A stretch of 64,000 nucleotides of DNA, from contig OZ025784.1 of assembly GCA_964019425.1 (NCBI GenBank), positions 1,426,001 through 1,490,000 of the forward strand. The letters are read 5' to 3'. Numbering within the stretch: the first letter of the stretch is position 1; each line of letters starts with the position of its first letter. A model generated the notes under the pieces. The model searched no databases and was not told where the DNA came from. It was given only the letters and a program-made list of their open reading frames with translations. This document shows, piece after piece, positions 1-10,582 of this stretch. The position numbers and the translations under genes were made by a program. The DNA is from Flectonema sp. DT1601. Taxonomy: Eukaryota > Euglenozoa > Diplonemea > Diplonemida > Diplonemidae.

Positions 1-2355
1 CAGTACGTTGATAGCACTAGTGAGTTGTCTATTGGACCGTTTTTAGCTGCAGCATCATCAGTTGAGGGGGAATCGTGGTGTGAATTAGTCATGCCTGAAG
101 AGTTTATGTGTTCTATATCTCCAGATCATTTATCTTGTTTGCTATCGTCATCTCATGCTGGTGTTGCTTCGCATTACGATCGTCGTCCTGAAGCTGTAAA
201 AGGTCGGGAGGGAGTCTCTCATGTGTTGACGTCTCTTAAATGGGTTCTTCGAAAAACGGATTTCGGAAATTTAATAAAAAATAAAAAAGCGAACATTGTG
301 AAATTACAAAAAGAAGTTCACGAGGATAATGAAATAATAAAAGCAACAATAGCAGTTGAGTACAAGCGAACAATGATGCCCAGCACCACAACACAACACT
401 TCGATCAACAAGATGATGATGATGACTTGGGAGACGATCTCAGAATCGATCCTGAGACTCATCTATTGATAGAAGACTCAAGTGAACTTCCTGTCGATAA
501 ACATGATGATCACGAAGCAGCCAATTGTAGTAGTGACGAAGACCCCACAGAAAAACTACCTAACAAGGCAACAAAGCCGACCTCTATCGAAGAGACTGAC
601 GAATCTGGTGAAGAACATTTTTTTCATTTCAACATGGAGGTCTTCCTCGTTCCTGAAAACACTACTATCGATAATTGGAAGTCAATTAGCCTTCCTGAAA
701 ACACAGATGATAAGTTGGTACCAACGTATGTCTCAGCTGATTTTAATTTCTTATTTTGTGATGTGGTGTCTGGAAAGCTCAGAATTTTTGCATCAGCGAC
801 CGACTCATTGAAGAGAGACGTAATTCAGACTTACAAACCAGATGAAAGCTACTTATCAGTTGATAAACAATTATTACATTGTTCAAAGCAATGGATGAAA
901 TACGAATCTCAGAACTTATCGTCATTCAATTCTAATATAATGGCGGTACGAATCATGGTGAGAGAATTGAAACCAGTCTTGTCGGCGTTGTCAAATTCCT
1001 ATTATGCATTCTCACCACGTATCATTAAACCAACGAAGAACAGACAAATGAACCCGAGACCTAAAAAACATACCTTCGTAGAATCTATAAAAGACTTTCC
1101 AGGTAAAATACCGAGACTCGATCACATCATTTTCGATGGATTTCCGTTAAATTCGGGGTTGTTTGCTCGTTCGAGTATGCCTCAAAAAGACTACGAGAAT
1201 TCATCAAGTGATGGTAAATGGAAAATTAACTTCATTGAATCTGGAATGTTAAATACGCTATGCGATAAAGTGATTAATTGCTACAAAGAAGAAACGGATT
1301 GGAAAATGTCGTTCAGTTGTTCCATTGCAGCAGATTCAAAAAAATCTCGAAACTTGACAGTGTCAACCAGAGTGACGGGAATCCGAAAGAAATATCTCTC
1401 TTCTGAAGATGTATTAAAATACGATGATAAATCTTTTACTGAAACATATCTCCATCTTAGAGTTCTTCATAAAGTGTTGTCTTACCATCACACGACGCAA
1501 CCACTTTGGGCTGATTCTGATATGGGAAAACGTATTGAGGATCCAATGCACGATCCTCCAACTCTCCGTCACAAAAATACTTCGTTGTGGTGTCCAATGA
1601 AACCGTTGGTGTTTAATGACGGTGCTCTCTTTAATTACGAATCCAAAGGTTTGGAATTGTTCAAAAGAACTGAAAATAAAATGCAATCATTTCAGGCTGT
1701 ATCGACACTGTACAAACCAAGATCACAAGGTAGGACCACAGTTCGGATCTATGGTGGAAAACCAACTCAAAAGAGTGCTAGAGTTCCTTCACAGGTCTCA
1801 AGAGAACATCGAAATGCCATGCTGCATTTGTTGCATATCCTATATCAAAGGTCGATTGGATTTCCTTGTGAGGGTTGTTTTTTTTCTTGGCACACATATC
1901 CTTATGACAGGGTGGCTGCTATTTATTTATTTAAAAGAAAACACCTTTGGCTGAGAGCTGTTGAAAAACTTTCAAAAGATTTCAGAGAAAATTGGAAATA
2001 CGAACAATGTGACGACTTGTATGCTTCTCTTATATCAGTTTGGGAAAATATTTTTAACGAAATCGCTTCTCGAATCTACGCCGATCCTCAAAATGTTGAT
2101 AAGTTGATTAATATGACCGTGAGAGTAACACCAGCGACTCCAATCATAGATATTGATTTAGTCGTTCATGGAATTGACGAAGTTATTCGTGAGGTTCGCG
2201 AAGGATCTCCTCCTGTGTCACTTCGAATAGAATTCCCTAAAGATGGAAATATTAAAAATTTCACTTTACAATGGATCACTGGTGTGATTGATGAAGATGA
2301 CGAAGGCTGGGAAGATACTTCTAACGACGGATCTCCTGATGCTGAAGACTCTTGA
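1..2355 (+). CDS. C-terminal part of a large protein of unknown function (5' end outside window)
   Basis: The frame is open from base 1 to a TGA at 2353-2355, giving 784 residues with no obvious intron. There is no convincing initiator at the left edge, so the gene almost certainly begins upstream. Acidic patches stand out: a run of Asp near residues 135-147, a Glu/Asp-rich stretch at about 150-200, and a very acidic C-terminus (about 765-784). Between them the protein looks like a mixed alpha/beta globular region with no transmembrane segment. About residues 600-690 contain many aromatic residues (FFSWHTYPYDR, then a Trp-rich helix). I do not recognise the family. A large scaffold or regulatory protein is possible but unproven. 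A poly-T run of about 29 bases follows the stop directly. Confidence 0.8.
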   Translation, partial: QYVDSTSELSIGPFLAAASSVEGESWCELVMPEEFMCSISPDHLSCLLSSSHAGVASHYDRRPEAVKGREGVSHVLTSLKWVLRKTDFGNLIKNKKANIVKLQKEVHEDNEIIKATIAVEYKRTMMPSTTTQHFDQQDDDDDLGDDLRIDPETHLLIEDSSELPVDKHDDHEAANCSSDEDPTEKLPNKATKPTSIEETDESGEEHFFHFNMEVFLVPENTTIDNWKSISLPENTDDKLVPTYVSADFNFLFCDVVSGKLRIFASATDSLKRDVIQTYKPDESYLSVDKQLLHCSKQWMKYESQNLSSFNSNIMAVRIMVRELKPVLSALSNSYYAFSPRIIKPTKNRQMNPRPKKHTFVESIKDFPGKIPRLDHIIFDGFPLNSGLFARSSMPQKDYENSSSDGKWKINFIESGMLNTLCDKVINCYKEETDWKMSFSCSIAADSKKSRNLTVSTRVTGIRKKYLSSEDVLKYDDKSFTETYLHLRVLHKVLSYHHTTQPLWADSDMGKRIEDPMHDPPTLRHKNTSLWCPMKPLVFNDGALFNYESKGLELFKRTENKMQSFQAVSTLYKPRSQGRTTVRIYGGKPTQKSARVPSQVSREHRNAMLHLLHILYQRSIGFPCEGCFFSWHTYPYDRVAAIYLFKRKHLWLRAVEKLSKDFRENWKYEQCDDLYASLISVWENIFNEIASRIYADPQNVDKLINMTVRVTPATPIIDIDLVVHGIDEVIREVREGSPPVSLRIEFPKDGNIKNFTLQWITGVIDEDDEGWEDTSNDGSPDAEDS

Positions 2356-2359
2356 GATT

Positions 2360-2390
<31 letters not shown>

Positions 2391-2626
2391 CCAGGGGTGA
2401 AAAAGAACAAGGGGGTAATACTCAAAAAAAAAACGAAAAAAAAAAAATTTTTTTTTTTGCCACAACTAACGTTGGCAACTCAGTTGCTTCAGGAGGTATT
2501 GTTCTCTCTCCGAAGCTTCAACTTCATTTTTATTGTTGTCGTCGATGATAAGAAATAGCTATCTAACTGATACAATTTTTTTTTATTCTAATTACTCTCT
2601 CAGGGTTTAACTTAAATTTTGTTCAC
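2356..2626. other. Intergenic poly-T tract and splice-acceptor-like site
   Basis: A long T run (about 2363-2391) and shorter A and T runs follow the first stop codon. The interval ends in a pyrimidine-rich stretch with a CTAAT-like branch motif and CAG at 2601-2603, 23 nt before the next ATG. I read this as the mRNA 5' acceptor (trans- or cis-splice) of the next gene. No coding sequence is seen. Confidence 0.5.
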
Positions 2627-4895
2627 ATGAGCGTTACTTTGCAGGCAATAAACGCTGTCCAATTGCCGGAAATATCAAAATCACAATTAAAAGCGTCAGT
2701 TCAAATCGATGTTAGCTCACTTGCTGAAGCGATGATGTGTTTATATACAGCAGTACGACAACAGACTACAGCTTTGCAAGTTTTAGAGAAAGAAGCGAGT
2801 AAAAGACAAATGGAAGTTGATTTGTGGATGAGAAATATAAAAAATGAAATTGAAGCAACGTCACTAGCAGAAGGTAAAAGGAGAACAGCTGAAAATCAAA
2901 AGCTACGAATGGAAGTAAAAAAAACAAAAGAGGAAATTGCAACAGACATATCAAAATTAGACAGACAAATCACATTCAACGACACTGACGTAAAACGACT
3001 TCTTGAACGACACATAAATCAACTTCGACTAAGTCAACGTGATTCATCAAACAAAGTATCATCAATCCAAGAAACCCTCATTTCGATGACATCAAAACAT
3101 AATGAGGAACACGCTTCTTTAACGACCAATTACAATGAATTGAAAACACAACACCGAGACTCTGTTTCATCGTTGTTGGATTTTACTAAACTATTTGACT
3201 TATCAACTGAAGATATAACTAACGCTGTTGATACTGGAACGTCTATAGAATTATTACAACAAACACCAATTATAAGACACCTCAATACTAATAATACTTC
3301 CTTACTTAAAAAAATCGAAGACACGAATAAGAATAACACGAGGACTGATGAGAGTATTGTAAAGTCGGATTTACGTTTTGCAGATTATTGTGAAAAAACC
3401 GATTCAATGATTCACTCTCTTTACAAGGAAAAAGCAGAAATAAATTCTCAAGTGAAGGAAAATAATCACAACAACAGCAGAAGACTAACTCAACTGGAAG
3501 ATATGTCAGCTACGAAGTCTGATATTTCTGTGTTCGTATCTACTTCTGAACACACATCAGAGGTAAACCGAATCGATGAAGTGTTGATAGCTCTGAATGA
3601 AAGAATAGTCTCATCTCAAACAGAGAGAGAAGCTTTGGCTAGAGAAGTTTTAAATAAAGCTGATTGGGAATCAATTCATGAAAAGGTAAGCAAGGAAGAG
3701 TTTACTGAGCAATCTCAAGATGCATCTCAAAGACTTGAAGTGATGATGGTTAAGATCGAAGAACTTCGATCTGAACTAAACGAACGAGACAACCTAATGC
3801 ATCCATCTATGATGACATCACTCTTATCAAGTCAAAGCATGAAGAGACCTGTGACGGGGATAGGTTTGCGTCATTCGTCGTGTAGATCAAACTTACAGTT
3901 TTCAAACCGTCATGAAGTTCCTGAAAAACAAGAATCTTCTCAGGAAATTGAACATATCGCTACGATGGACAGTGTGGTTTTAAATAGCTCTGTGTCCCTG
4001 AATAGATCTCAGGATACGGTAAACTCATTAGAAAAACAGGTGTTGACTCAACAAGGAGAATTACCTGTAAAACATAATCAAGAAAAGCATCACAATCACC
4101 ATCACAATCAACAGACTAAGACACCCGCAAATCTAAATATACCAACAGCTGTCCCAACCGTTGATAAAACCCGTGATGTTATAGAGGTGTGGAAATTGTA
4201 TTTCTTTGTCGGTACAATAAAAGAGAATAACACCACCTAACTAACTACAGTCCTTATCTGAACGAATAGAGTTGATTGAGAACGACATCGGCGTTCTTGG
4301 CATGGACAAAGTCAGCCGAATGGAATTACGTGAAGTTCTCACTTCTATTCAAAAGGGAGTTTCTAATGAAGATGGTAACCAACAAGTAACAAATATAAAT
4401 CAATTCTTCACTCAACACAATACAACAACCAGCGCTAATTTCAACGGAGCAGCATTAACAGTGAGATGTCTCAGCTGTGATGGTCGACCTGGTGGTGGTG
4501 ATGGTCATCAGTTTCCACCTTCAAATGTTTTTTGTAACACTCCACCTGGTAATCGTGTAAGTCCTCCCAAAACAAGGCCTATTAGTCCAGGGTACTCAAA
4601 CTGCTATTCTCAAACTACGACAAGAAAAAAACTTCTGAACTACTATGAGTGGTTGAGGGGTAAATCTGAGGATACTCCAGAGTCAAGAGACATACCTGCC
4701 AACAATGCCGTGGCTGCTTCAGAGAGGGCTCAGTCACCACCACCCAAGGTACCCGTAGGTACAGACAGAAGATTTTACCCAGGTGTGGGCACTGCTGCTA
4801 GTCAGAAGAATTGCGCTCCTGATAACCCGCCTGCTACCGAAGACAAGACCCCTGCAGCTGGCAACACTCGAAAAGTAACATTAGTAGCGACATAG
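2627..4895 (+). CDS. Coiled-coil protein with a Pro/Gly-rich tail
   Basis: Two exons, 2627-4186 and 4251-4895, joined in phase 0 across a 64-nt intron. The intron ends in an excellent branch/acceptor (CTAACTAACTACAG). Without splicing the frame stops inside the intron at 4238-4240. The product is about 734 aa. Residues about 30-390 are charged and heptad-like, rich in Glu, Lys, Gln and Leu, as in an extended coiled coil. Residues 390-510 are Ser/Gln/His-rich (KHHNHHHNQQ). The second exon starts with a short coiled segment and then becomes low-complexity Pro/Gly/Ser. There is no signal peptide or membrane segment. A cytoskeletal or flagellar role would fit, but I do not recognise the family. 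Confidence 0.8.
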
Positions 4896-4927
4896 AAATT
4901 ATCGTTCCCTCTGTTTTTGATAATATT

Positions 4928-7252
4928 TTTTGGTAAGATATTTACACCAAACTGTTATATTTATTTTAATCTACCGCCTGGTTCAATTGGTTTCTACCAT
5001 CGTGAATCGGTATTTGTGCACACAGCTTGTGTTTCTGTTTTACAAAGTAACATCGATGACATATTTCTTACTTCCTTTACGTCTTTCAGCACACAACACA
5101 TACAGCAAGTAATGTCTTTGTAAGGGTTTTCTGATGGACATTATTCTGTTGGCGCTGTTTGTTTTTGATTTGTGTGTTGCTTCATTTAAATTGAAACCTA
5201 ATTATATCAGTTTTTTATTTAACAGCGAAGATGACATTATCAGAACCCCCTCAATGGGTTGGAAAAGAAGTCTGTTTGAAGAAACATGTTTTGCACGTTT
5301 GTTAATCTCATCATACTCCAAGCCATTCATCATCACATTTTGTAGGTTGCTCAGGCGAATTAAAATGCAACTCTCGGTTACGTTCCCAGACACAGGATTT
5401 CCTGACGTTGTTTTCACAGCTTCTGGAGAGTCGCTCGTGAAGGATGCATTGCAGGTTGCAGCTGATGAGTGGGGTACCGATGCTGACTTTCTTGAACTTT
5501 CTCTCGCAGGATCGCGGCTTGCAGCAGGTAGTCGGCTGGTGTCTTACGGAGTGGAAGACGGCTCGCTGTTGGATGCATCGGTGGTGCGCTTGTTTGGGTT
5601 GGAATGGTTCACAGATGCTGCAAAGAGAGAGAAGGCATTCCTACGAGGACAACGGGATCAGGAGGGGTTTTTCTGCCTTGATACTCCCACATTCGCTGTG
5701 GATGGCTGTCTTCAGTTTAACAACAGTGAGTGGTTCTCGGATGATGTTACGCGCGTCTCTTTCAGCAACTCAGAACCCTCAGTCACGACCGTTTCAGATT
5801 ATTTCTTTTGCCCATCTCGTGAGGTTACAAAGCTCAGTCTACCTGGTCTTCAATACGTCACATCTGTTGGTGATAATTTCCTCCAAGATTGCAGATCACT
5901 GACATCTGTTGACTTATCAAGTCTCAGCAATGTTACAGTTGTTGGAAACTATTTTCTATATGGTTGTCCCCTCACATCTGTTGACTTATCAAGTCTCAGC
6001 AATGTGTCAGTTGTTGGAGACTGTTTTCTATATTATTGTTCATTCCTCACTTCTCTGGACTTATCAAGTCTCAGTAATGTTTCTACTGTTGGAAACTGTT
6101 TTCTATATTATTGTTCATCCCTCACATCTGTTAACTTATCGGGTTTCAGCAATGTGTCAGTAGTTGGAAACTGTTTTCTATATTATTGTTCATCTCTCAC
6201 TTCTCTGGACTTATCTGGTCTCAGCAATGTTTCTACTGTTGGAAACTATTTTCTATATCATTGTTCATCCCTCACATCTGTTAACTTATCGGGTTTCAGC
6301 AATGTTCCAACTGTTGGAGACTATTTTCTAACTGAATGTTCATCTCTCACATCTGTTGACTTATCAAGTCTCAACAATGTTTCAGGTGTTGGAGAAAGTT
6401 TTTTAGAATGTTGTCGATCCCTCACATCTGTTAACTTATTAGGTCTCAACAATATTTCGGTTGTTAGAAACCATTTTCTACAAAATTGTTCATCTCTCAC
6501 ATCTGTTAACTTATCAAGTCTCAACAATGTTTCTACTGTTGGAGACTATTTTCTAAGTAATTGTTCATCCCTCACATCTGTTGACTTATCAAGTCTCAAC
6601 AATGTTTCAGTTGTTGGCAAGTATTTTCTAAGTAATTGTTCATCACTTGCTTCCTTAGATTTAGCCCTCATGAATGTGGAATCTGTTGGAAGTAATTTCC
6701 TAGAAGGTTGTTCATCCATTAACAGAGACGAACTGCATACGAGCATAAAGGATTTGAAATGACATAAATCACATCAGTGTTGTTTTTAGTGTGTGTGCGT
6801 TGTTCCTTTTGTTTTTTTTGTTTTGTTTTGTTTTGGGGTATTTAATTTATCTTTTATTTGATAGTGTTTTCAGAAAAGAAGATGTGTGTTCGCTCACACA
6901 CACTCTTAACAAGTGTTTGTTAGTTGGAATTTAATATTTGATTGCATTGCAGTGTTCTTATTCCCTTGACTGGGTCATATTCTATCAGACTCCCAACCCC
7001 ATTTGGTATTCCCCACCCCTTCTCCGCCAGTGTCTGGTCGAATCGAAACGGGCCTGGCACAATCCCTGCGTGGAAGTAATCTGCGCCCATTAACAGTGTA
7101 GATACTTCTTTGTATTGATCTCAGCTAATGAGTTATTCTCTTATCATATTTCCTTCTCAGGTGCAAGCAGTGATTGAAAGCTAATTACCGAATTGTTCTG
7201 TTTTGTAACCCTTTTTTTTTGATTTGACGTTTGCAGAGTAATTGTCCCTGTC
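4928..7252. repeat. Tandem duplication unit 1, containing LRR gene 1
   Basis: This roughly 2.33-kb block is repeated almost exactly at 7253-9623. The match includes 5' flank (from the motif GGTAAGATATTTACACC at 4932 and 7259), the whole LRR gene and about 480 bp of 3' flank ending AATTGTCCCTGTC (7252 and 9623). The non-coding flank at 4896-5364 and 6763-7252 holds no other gene I can support. Low divergence of the flanks shows the duplication is recent. Confidence 0.85.
5365..6762 (+). CDS. Ubiquitin-like/BspA-type leucine-rich repeat protein, copy 1
   Basis: 465 aa from the ATG at 5365, which lies 19 nt after a TTTTGTAG acceptor. The open frame extends further 5', but paralogues share this start (MQLSV here, MQVFV in the third gene). 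Residues 1-78 resemble a beta-grasp ubiquitin-like domain: a V-x-DAL helix, then LELSLAG and a YGVEDGS turn. A linker (about 80-160) leads to about 12 BspA/LRR_5-type repeats of 24-25 aa with the pattern SLTSVDLSSLSNV-x-VGNxFLxxC. There is no signal peptide or membrane anchor, so a cytosolic interaction or scaffold role is likelier than a surface one. The ligand is unknown. It is the first of a tandem pair. Confidence 0.88.
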   Translation: MQLSVTFPDTGFPDVVFTASGESLVKDALQVAADEWGTDADFLELSLAGSRLAAGSRLVSYGVEDGSLLDASVVRLFGLEWFTDAAKREKAFLRGQRDQEGFFCLDTPTFAVDGCLQFNNSEWFSDDVTRVSFSNSEPSVTTVSDYFFCPSREVTKLSLPGLQYVTSVGDNFLQDCRSLTSVDLSSLSNVTVVGNYFLYGCPLTSVDLSSLSNVSVVGDCFLYYCSFLTSLDLSSLSNVSTVGNCFLYYCSSLTSVNLSGFSNVSVVGNCFLYYCSSLTSLDLSGLSNVSTVGNYFLYHCSSLTSVNLSGFSNVPTVGDYFLTECSSLTSVDLSSLNNVSGVGESFLECCRSLTSVNLLGLNNISVVRNHFLQNCSSLTSVNLSSLNNVSTVGDYFLSNCSSLTSVDLSSLNNVSVVGKYFLSNCSSLASLDLALMNVESVGSNFLEGCSSINRDELHTSIKDLK

Positions 7253-7553
7253 TGTTTTGGTAAGATATTTACACCAAACTGTTATATTTATTTTAATCTA
7301 CCGCCTGGTTCAATTGGTTTCTACCATCGTGAATCGGTATTTGTTCACACAGCTTGTGTTTCTGTTTTACAAAGTAACATCGATGACGTATTTCTTACTT
7401 CCTTTACGTCTTTCAGCACACAACACATACAGCAAGTAATGGTCTTTGTAAGGGTTTTCTGATGAACATTATTCTGTTGGCACTGTTTGTTTTTGATTTG
7501 TGTGTTGCTTCATTTAAATTGAAACCTAATTATATCAGTTTTTTATTTAACAG

Positions 7554-7605
7554 CGAAGATGACATTATCAGAACCCCTCAATGGGTTCTGATAATGTCAT
7601 CTTCG
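7554..7605. repeat. Perfect 23-bp inverted repeat with a 6-nt loop
   Basis: The left arm at 7554-7576 (CGAAGATGACATTATCAG...) is the exact reverse complement of 7583-7605, with loop CTCAAT. At the same place in copy 1 (from about 5224) only the left arm and loop exist and unrelated sequence follows. The right arm therefore arose here, most simply by an inverted template switch. Confidence 0.9.
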
Positions 7606-7729
7606 GGGACGAAATTGTGCAACAACTAAAAGAAGTCCGTTTGAAGAAACATGTTTTGCACGTTTGTTAATCTCATCATACTCCAAGCCATTCATCATCA
7701 CATTTTGTAGGTTGCTCAGGCGAAATAAA

Positions 7730-9127
7730 ATGCAACTCTCGGTTACGTTCCCAGACACAGGATTTCCTGACGTTGTTTTCACAGCTTCTGGAGAGTTGCT
7801 CGTGAAGGATGCATTGCAGGTTGCAGCTGATGAGTGGGGTACCGATGCTGACTTTCTTGAACTTTCTCTCGCAGGATCGCGGCTTGCAGCAGGTAGTCGA
7901 CTGGTGTCTTACGGAGTGGAGGACGGCTCGCTGTTGGATGCATCGGTAGTGCGCTTGTTTGGGTTGGAATGGTTCACAGATGTTGCAAAGAGAGAGAAGG
8001 CATTCCTACGAGGTGAACGGGATCAGGAGGGGTTTTTCTGCCTTGATACTCCCACATTCGCTGTGGATGGCTGTCTTCAGTTTAACAACAGTGAGTGGTT
8101 CTCGGATGATGTTACGCACGTCTCTTTCAGCAACTCAGAACCCTCAGTCACGACCGTTTCATATTGTTTCTTTTGCCCATCTCGTGAGGTTACAAAGCTC
8201 AGTCTACCTGGTCTTCAATACGTCACATCTGTTGGTGATAATTTCCTCCAAGATTGCAGATCACTGACATCTGTTGACTTATCAAGTCTCAGCAATGTTA
8301 CAGTTGTTGGAAACTATTTTCTATATGGTTGTTCCCTCACATCTGTTGACTTATCAAGTCTCAGCAATGTGTCAGTTGTTGGAAACTCTTTTCTATATTA
8401 TTGTTCATCTCTCACTTCCCTGGACTTATCTAGTCTCAGCAATGTTTCTACTGTTGGAAACTGTTTTCTATATTATTGTCGATCCCTCACATCTGTTAAC
8501 TTATTAGGTCTCAACAATATTTCGGTTGTTAGAAACCATTTTCTACATAATTGTTCATCTCTCACTTCTCTGGACTTATCAAGTCTCAACAATGTTTCTA
8601 CTGTTGGAAACTATTTTCTATATTATTGTTCATCCCTCACATCTGTTGACTTATCAAGTCTCAGCAATGTGTCAGTTGTTGGAAACTGTTTTCTAACTGA
8701 ATGTTCATCTCTCACATCTGTTGACTTATCAAGTCTTAACAATGTTTCAGGTGTTGGAGAAAGTTTTTTAGAATGTTGTCGATCCCTCACATCTGTTAAC
8801 TTATTAGGTCTCAACAATATTTCGGTTGTTAGAAACCATTTTCTACAAAATTGTTCATCTCTCACATCTGTTAACTTATCAAGTCTCAACAATGTTTCTA
8901 CTGTGGGAGACTATTTTCTAAGTAATTGTTCATCCCTCACATCTGTTGACTTATCAAGTCTCAACAATGTTTCAGTTGTTGGCAAGTATTTTCTAAGTAA
9001 TTGTTCATCACTTGCTTCCTTAGATTTAGCCCTCATGAATGTGGAATCTGTTGGAAGTAATTTCCTAGAAGGTTGTTCATCCATTAACAGAGACGAACTG
9101 CATACGAGCATAAAGGATTTGAAATGA
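7730..9127 (+). CDS. Ubiquitin-like/BspA-type leucine-rich repeat protein, copy 2
   Basis: 465 aa, the same length as copy 1, with the ATG 19 nt after the same TTTTGTAG acceptor. The ubiquitin-like domain (residues 1-78) and linker differ from copy 1 by only a few residues (for example SWFTDVAKREK for DAAKREK, RGERD for RGQRD). The array again has about 12 repeats but in a different order. The unit RSLTSVNLLGLNNISVVRNHF occurs twice here and once in copy 1, while the last four repeats are identical. Repeats have evidently been swapped by conversion or slippage with total number preserved. Function is as uncertain as for copy 1. Confidence 0.88.
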   Translation: MQLSVTFPDTGFPDVVFTASGELLVKDALQVAADEWGTDADFLELSLAGSRLAAGSRLVSYGVEDGSLLDASVVRLFGLEWFTDVAKREKAFLRGERDQEGFFCLDTPTFAVDGCLQFNNSEWFSDDVTHVSFSNSEPSVTTVSYCFFCPSREVTKLSLPGLQYVTSVGDNFLQDCRSLTSVDLSSLSNVTVVGNYFLYGCSLTSVDLSSLSNVSVVGNSFLYYCSSLTSLDLSSLSNVSTVGNCFLYYCRSLTSVNLLGLNNISVVRNHFLHNCSSLTSLDLSSLNNVSTVGNYFLYYCSSLTSVDLSSLSNVSVVGNCFLTECSSLTSVDLSSLNNVSGVGESFLECCRSLTSVNLLGLNNISVVRNHFLQNCSSLTSVNLSSLNNVSTVGDYFLSNCSSLTSVDLSSLNNVSVVGKYFLSNCSSLASLDLALMNVESVGSNFLEGCSSINRDELHTSIKDLK

Positions 9128-9623
9128 CATAAATCACATCAGTGTTGTTTTTAGTGTGTGTGTGTGTTGTTCCTTTTGTTTTTTTTGTTTTGTTTTGTTT
9201 TGGGGTATTTAATTTATCTTTTATTTGATAGTGTTTTCAGAAAAGAAGATGTGTGTTCGCTCACACACACTCTTAACAAGTGTTTGTTAGTTGGAATTTA
9301 ATATTTGATTGCATTGCAGTGTTCTTATTCCCTTGACTGGGTCATATTCTATCAGACTCCCAACCCCATTTGGTATTCCCCACCCGCCCTTCTCCCGCTA
9401 GAGTCTGGTCGAATCGAAACGGGCCTGGCACAATCCCTGCGTGGAAGTAATCTGCGCCCATTAACAGTGTAGATACTTCTTTGTATTGATCTCAGCTAAT
9501 GAGTTATTCTCTTATCATATTTCCTTCTCAGGTGCAAACAGTGATTGAAAGCTAATTACCGAATTGTTCTGTTTTGTAACCCTTTTTTTTTGATTTGACG
9601 TTTGCAGAGTAATTGTCCCTGTC

Positions 9624-10085
9624 CCCGCTTGATGCATTTCAAGGGACAATCATGCCTTCAAAAAGAGAAGACTACGTCATCCGGGGCCGGTGGACATGGT
9701 CGACAGGATCGTCACTGTGTTGCCACTTCAGTTCTCTGCATTCAGGTTGCGGAATGTTCACGCATTCCCTTTCGGCAAACCCGCACAGAAACACAAGTGC
9801 TCCCATGACGGCTTTGAGGCGAGCAATTACACCTTGCCTTAGGACCGACTGACCCGTGTCCAACTGCTGTTGACACGGAAACCTTCTCCACTTCGGCCTT
9901 CAATGTTCTCCAAGATCTGCACTCATCCGCGCTCCAGAAAGGCTCACGCCAATTCCTTCGCGGCATGGATCACGCACTCCTACTCAAGGCCGGCTTTTGA
10001 ATACCGGACCTCGGCCGACTATGGGTGGATCGCTTGAGCATCATCCATTTTCGGGGTGAATTACTGGTGCAGGTTGTGTCGCTAC
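9624..10085 (-). rRNA. Partial large-subunit (LSU) rRNA fragment
   Basis: Read on the minus strand, this GC-richer stretch follows the nuclear LSU rRNA in order. It has CCGAAAATGGATG-TGCTCAAGCG, then TGCAGATCTTGG, then GAAGTGGAGAAGGTTTCCGTG, then CAACAGCAGTTGGACACGGG and TCAGTCGGTCCTAAGG, then CCGAAAGGGAAT. These are standard eukaryotic 25S/28S landmarks, recognised by eye. Only about 460 nt of the roughly 3.4-kb-or-longer molecule is present, so it is a fragment: either an inserted rDNA piece or, less likely, a functional separate rRNA module. It abuts the end of LRR duplication unit 2. Short open frames here are not genes. Confidence 0.78.
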
Positions 10086-10140
10086 TGTTGGAGATGTGCT
10101 TCTGTATTTTATTCTTCTCACATGTGTTTTTTTTTTTTTT

Positions 10141-10273
10141 GCACCGACGAAGTCGGAGAAGAAACTATTCAGATTAAGAGCCGTTATTTTATTATTGTCA
10201 TGTTATCTATTTCCCTGTGCCGCCAGTAAAACTAGCTGCGATCAACGAAATATATAAAGGCTTATCTAAATGG
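10141..10273. repeat. Dispersed 120-135-bp repeat, copy A
   Basis: It begins with the hairpin CCGAC-GAA-GTCGG right after a poly-T run and ends with GGCTTATCTAAATGG. Near its ends, ATTCAGATTAAGAGCC and GGCTTATCT(G/A)AAT are imperfect inverted repeats. Other copies lie at 19299-19414 plus 21198-21215 (split by a transposon) and at 49315-49432. It could be a MITE or a short retroelement; no coding potential is seen. The interval 10274-10582 has nothing else I can name except a poly-Y/CAG acceptor at 10501-10503. Confidence 0.75.
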
Positions 10274-10582
10274 TTATCATGACTATTTCATTTTGTAAGA
10301 CCACTAAACAAAATGTTCATGTGTCACATGTCTTCGGAGTATCGATAGCGAAATGGATGAATCAAAGAAATTGGAGAAAGGAGTACTCAGCAACCGGCTG
10401 ATGAAAAGAAAAAAAAAAAACTAACCAAATAAAGAATAACAGTACTTCTGAGTAATGTTTATTGTTCCACGTAATCGTAATTGCATTTTTTTATTTTTTT
10501 CAGATAATCTCCCTAAACTCAGTTTTGGTATGCTGTAGTTCTCCTTTTTATTTTTTGGGAAAAGAACAAACTAAATCTAAAA

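Larger units (their letters stand above)
7253..9623. repeat. Tandem duplication unit 2, containing LRR gene 2
   Basis: Second copy of the block at 4928-7252. It is about 40 bp longer because of an extra inverted segment forming a 23-bp hairpin near 7554-7605. Its right edge abuts the LSU rRNA fragment exactly at about 9623/9624. The 3' flank at 9128-9623 carries no gene. Confidence 0.85.

Noticed and set aside
9602-9966. Short frames on both strands in the GC-rich block, first suspected to be a retroelement remnant
   Set aside because: The block follows LSU rRNA landmark order on the minus strand, so these frames are incidental.
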